Of a stretch of DNA of 6,353 nt, positions 5,638 to 6,353 are shown piece after piece. A program made the position numbers and the translations under genes. The notes below the pieces were generated by a model. The model ran no database searches and was not told where the DNA came from. It was given only the letters and a program-made list of their open reading frames with translations. Origin of the DNA: Candidatus Cloacimonadota bacterium (GTDB lineage Bacteria > Cloacimonadota > Cloacimonadia > Cloacimonadales > JAFGVF01); NCBI GenBank assembly GCA_016938155.1, contig JAFGVF010000037.1:1-6353 (forward strand). Reading direction: 5' to 3'. Positions within the stretch are counted from its first letter, which is position 1, and the number at the start of each line of letters is the position of its first letter.

Positions 5638-6353
5638 ATGAAGAAAGTATTAGTTACAGGTGCAGACGGTTTTATTGGTTCACATCTTACTGAAGAGCTG
5701 GTCAAACAGGGATATAAGGTAAGAGCTTTTGTATATTACAATTCTTTTAACCGTTGGGGTTGGTTGGATTCATTACCGAAAGAGGTAGTAGAGAAGATTG
5801 AAATCTTTTCAGGTGATATAAGAGACCCCAATGGTGTAAGAATAGCAATGGAAGGGATTGATACGGTGTTTCATCTTGCAGCGTTGATTGCCATCCCATT
5901 CAGTTACCACTCTCCTGATAGTTATGTTGATACAAATATCAAGGGAACTCTCAATATTCTACAGGGCGCAAGGCTCTTAGGTACTGAAAGGGTTTTAGTA
6001 ACTTCAACATCTGAAGTATATGGGACAGCTCAGTTTGTACCAATTACCGAATTGCATCCATACCAGGGGCAATCGCCATACTCTGCCAGTAAAATAGGAG
6101 CTGACAGGATGGCGGAATCTTTTTACAGATCTTTCAATTTACCTGTAACGATTGTAAGACCTTTCAATACTTATGGTCCTAGACAATCTGCCCGAGCAGT
6201 TATTCCGACAATCATAACTCAGCTGTTAAGTGGATTTAACGAAATAAAACTGGGAGACTTAACCCCTACTAGAGACTTTGTTTATGTAAAAGATACAGTT
6301 CAAGGATTCATTGAGATTGCTAAATCTGAGCTTACAATCGGGGAAGAGGTAAA
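5638..6353 (+). CDS. legB: NAD-dependent 4,6-dehydratase, LegB-like (3' end beyond window)
   Basis: 238 codons are present and the gene runs off the window edge; the full protein is probably a little over 320 residues. It is an extended SDR, with the Rossmann motif TGADGFIG at 7-14, Asp60 (SGDIRD), FHLAALIAIPFSY at 78-90, STSEVYG at 123-129 and the catalytic YSASK at 148-152 (Tyr148, Lys152). Glu126 and Ser125 stand where 4,6-dehydratases have their acid and base pair (TDE in RmlB). The segments VYYNSFNRWGWLD, IRPFNTYGPRQSARAVIPT-like 172-191 and LTPTRDFVYVKD are characteristic of LegB, which converts an NDP-N-acetylglucosamine to its 4-keto-6-deoxy form at the start of legionaminic acid synthesis. 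AAGGA at 5627-5631 gives a good ribosome-binding site inside the previous gene, so the two are co-translated. Related dehydratases for other sugars are possible, but the motif agreement with LegB is strong. Confidence 0.85.
   Translation, partial: MKKVLVTGADGFIGSHLTEELVKQGYKVRAFVYYNSFNRWGWLDSLPKEVVEKIEIFSGDIRDPNGVRIAMEGIDTVFHLAALIAIPFSYHSPDSYVDTNIKGTLNILQGARLLGTERVLVTSTSEVYGTAQFVPITELHPYQGQSPYSASKIGADRMAESFYRSFNLPVTIVRPFNTYGPRQSARAVIPTIITQLLSGFNEIKLGDLTPTRDFVYVKDTVQGFIEIAKSELTIGEEV

Noticed and set aside
5505..5693. Forward-strand frame overlapping the nucleotidyltransferase/legB junction
   Set aside because: It is out of frame with two well-supported genes and its Arg/Lys-rich translation resembles no protein family I know.
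1..6353. CRISPR array, tRNA, rRNA, insertion sequence or transposase
   Set aside because: No regularly spaced repeats, cloverleaf-like sequence, rRNA segments, transposase motifs or paired terminal repeats were seen on either strand.

Overview
The window is AT-rich and all its genes lie on the + strand. It looks like part of a cell-surface or flagellar glycan locus of a low-GC bacterium. Most genes have recognisable Shine-Dalgarno sequences, and three start at TTG. This fits Bacillota, Spirochaetota or similar lineages better than typical Bacteroidota, but nothing here fixes the taxon.

Region 1 (1-2173) is an acyl-building module. It holds the C-terminal end of one short-chain dehydrogenase/reductase (SDR), a FabH-like ketoacyl synthase III with an intact Cys-His-Asn triad, a very small acyl-carrier protein, and a complete FabG-like SDR. 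Together they could condense a short acyl-CoA with malonyl-ACP and reduce the product to a 3-hydroxyacyl-ACP such as 3-hydroxybutyryl-ACP. The specific acyl group is inference.

Region 2 (2183-4544) is an acyl-transfer module: a multi-pass MBOAT acyltransferase of the AlgI/DltB type, followed 4 bases later by a membrane-anchored SGNH-like protein that resembles DltD/AlgJ in layout. The spacings (8-base overlap, and gaps of 9, 9 and 4 bases) suggest that 139-4544 is one operon. The whole set parallels DltC (carrier), DltB (MBOAT) and DltD (SGNH), but with its own fatty-acid-type enzymes in place of an amino-acid-activating enzyme. It is the best candidate here for a little-described system: on-site synthesis of an acyl group and its export onto a glycan.

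Region 3 (4545-4936) has no convincing gene. It holds weak promoter-like boxes, a stranded ribosome-binding site with a two-codon ORF, a 10-bp palindrome, and an 82-base nested inverted repeat ending 46 bases before the next gene.

Region 4 (4937-6353) starts a second operon: a sugar-1-phosphate nucleotidyltransferase, then a LegB-like NAD-dependent 4,6-dehydratase cut by the window edge. This is the usual opening of a legionaminic-acid (nonulosonate) pathway. Nonulosonates often carry 3-hydroxybutyryl groups, so the two operons may serve the same glycan, although the sequence alone does not prove it.
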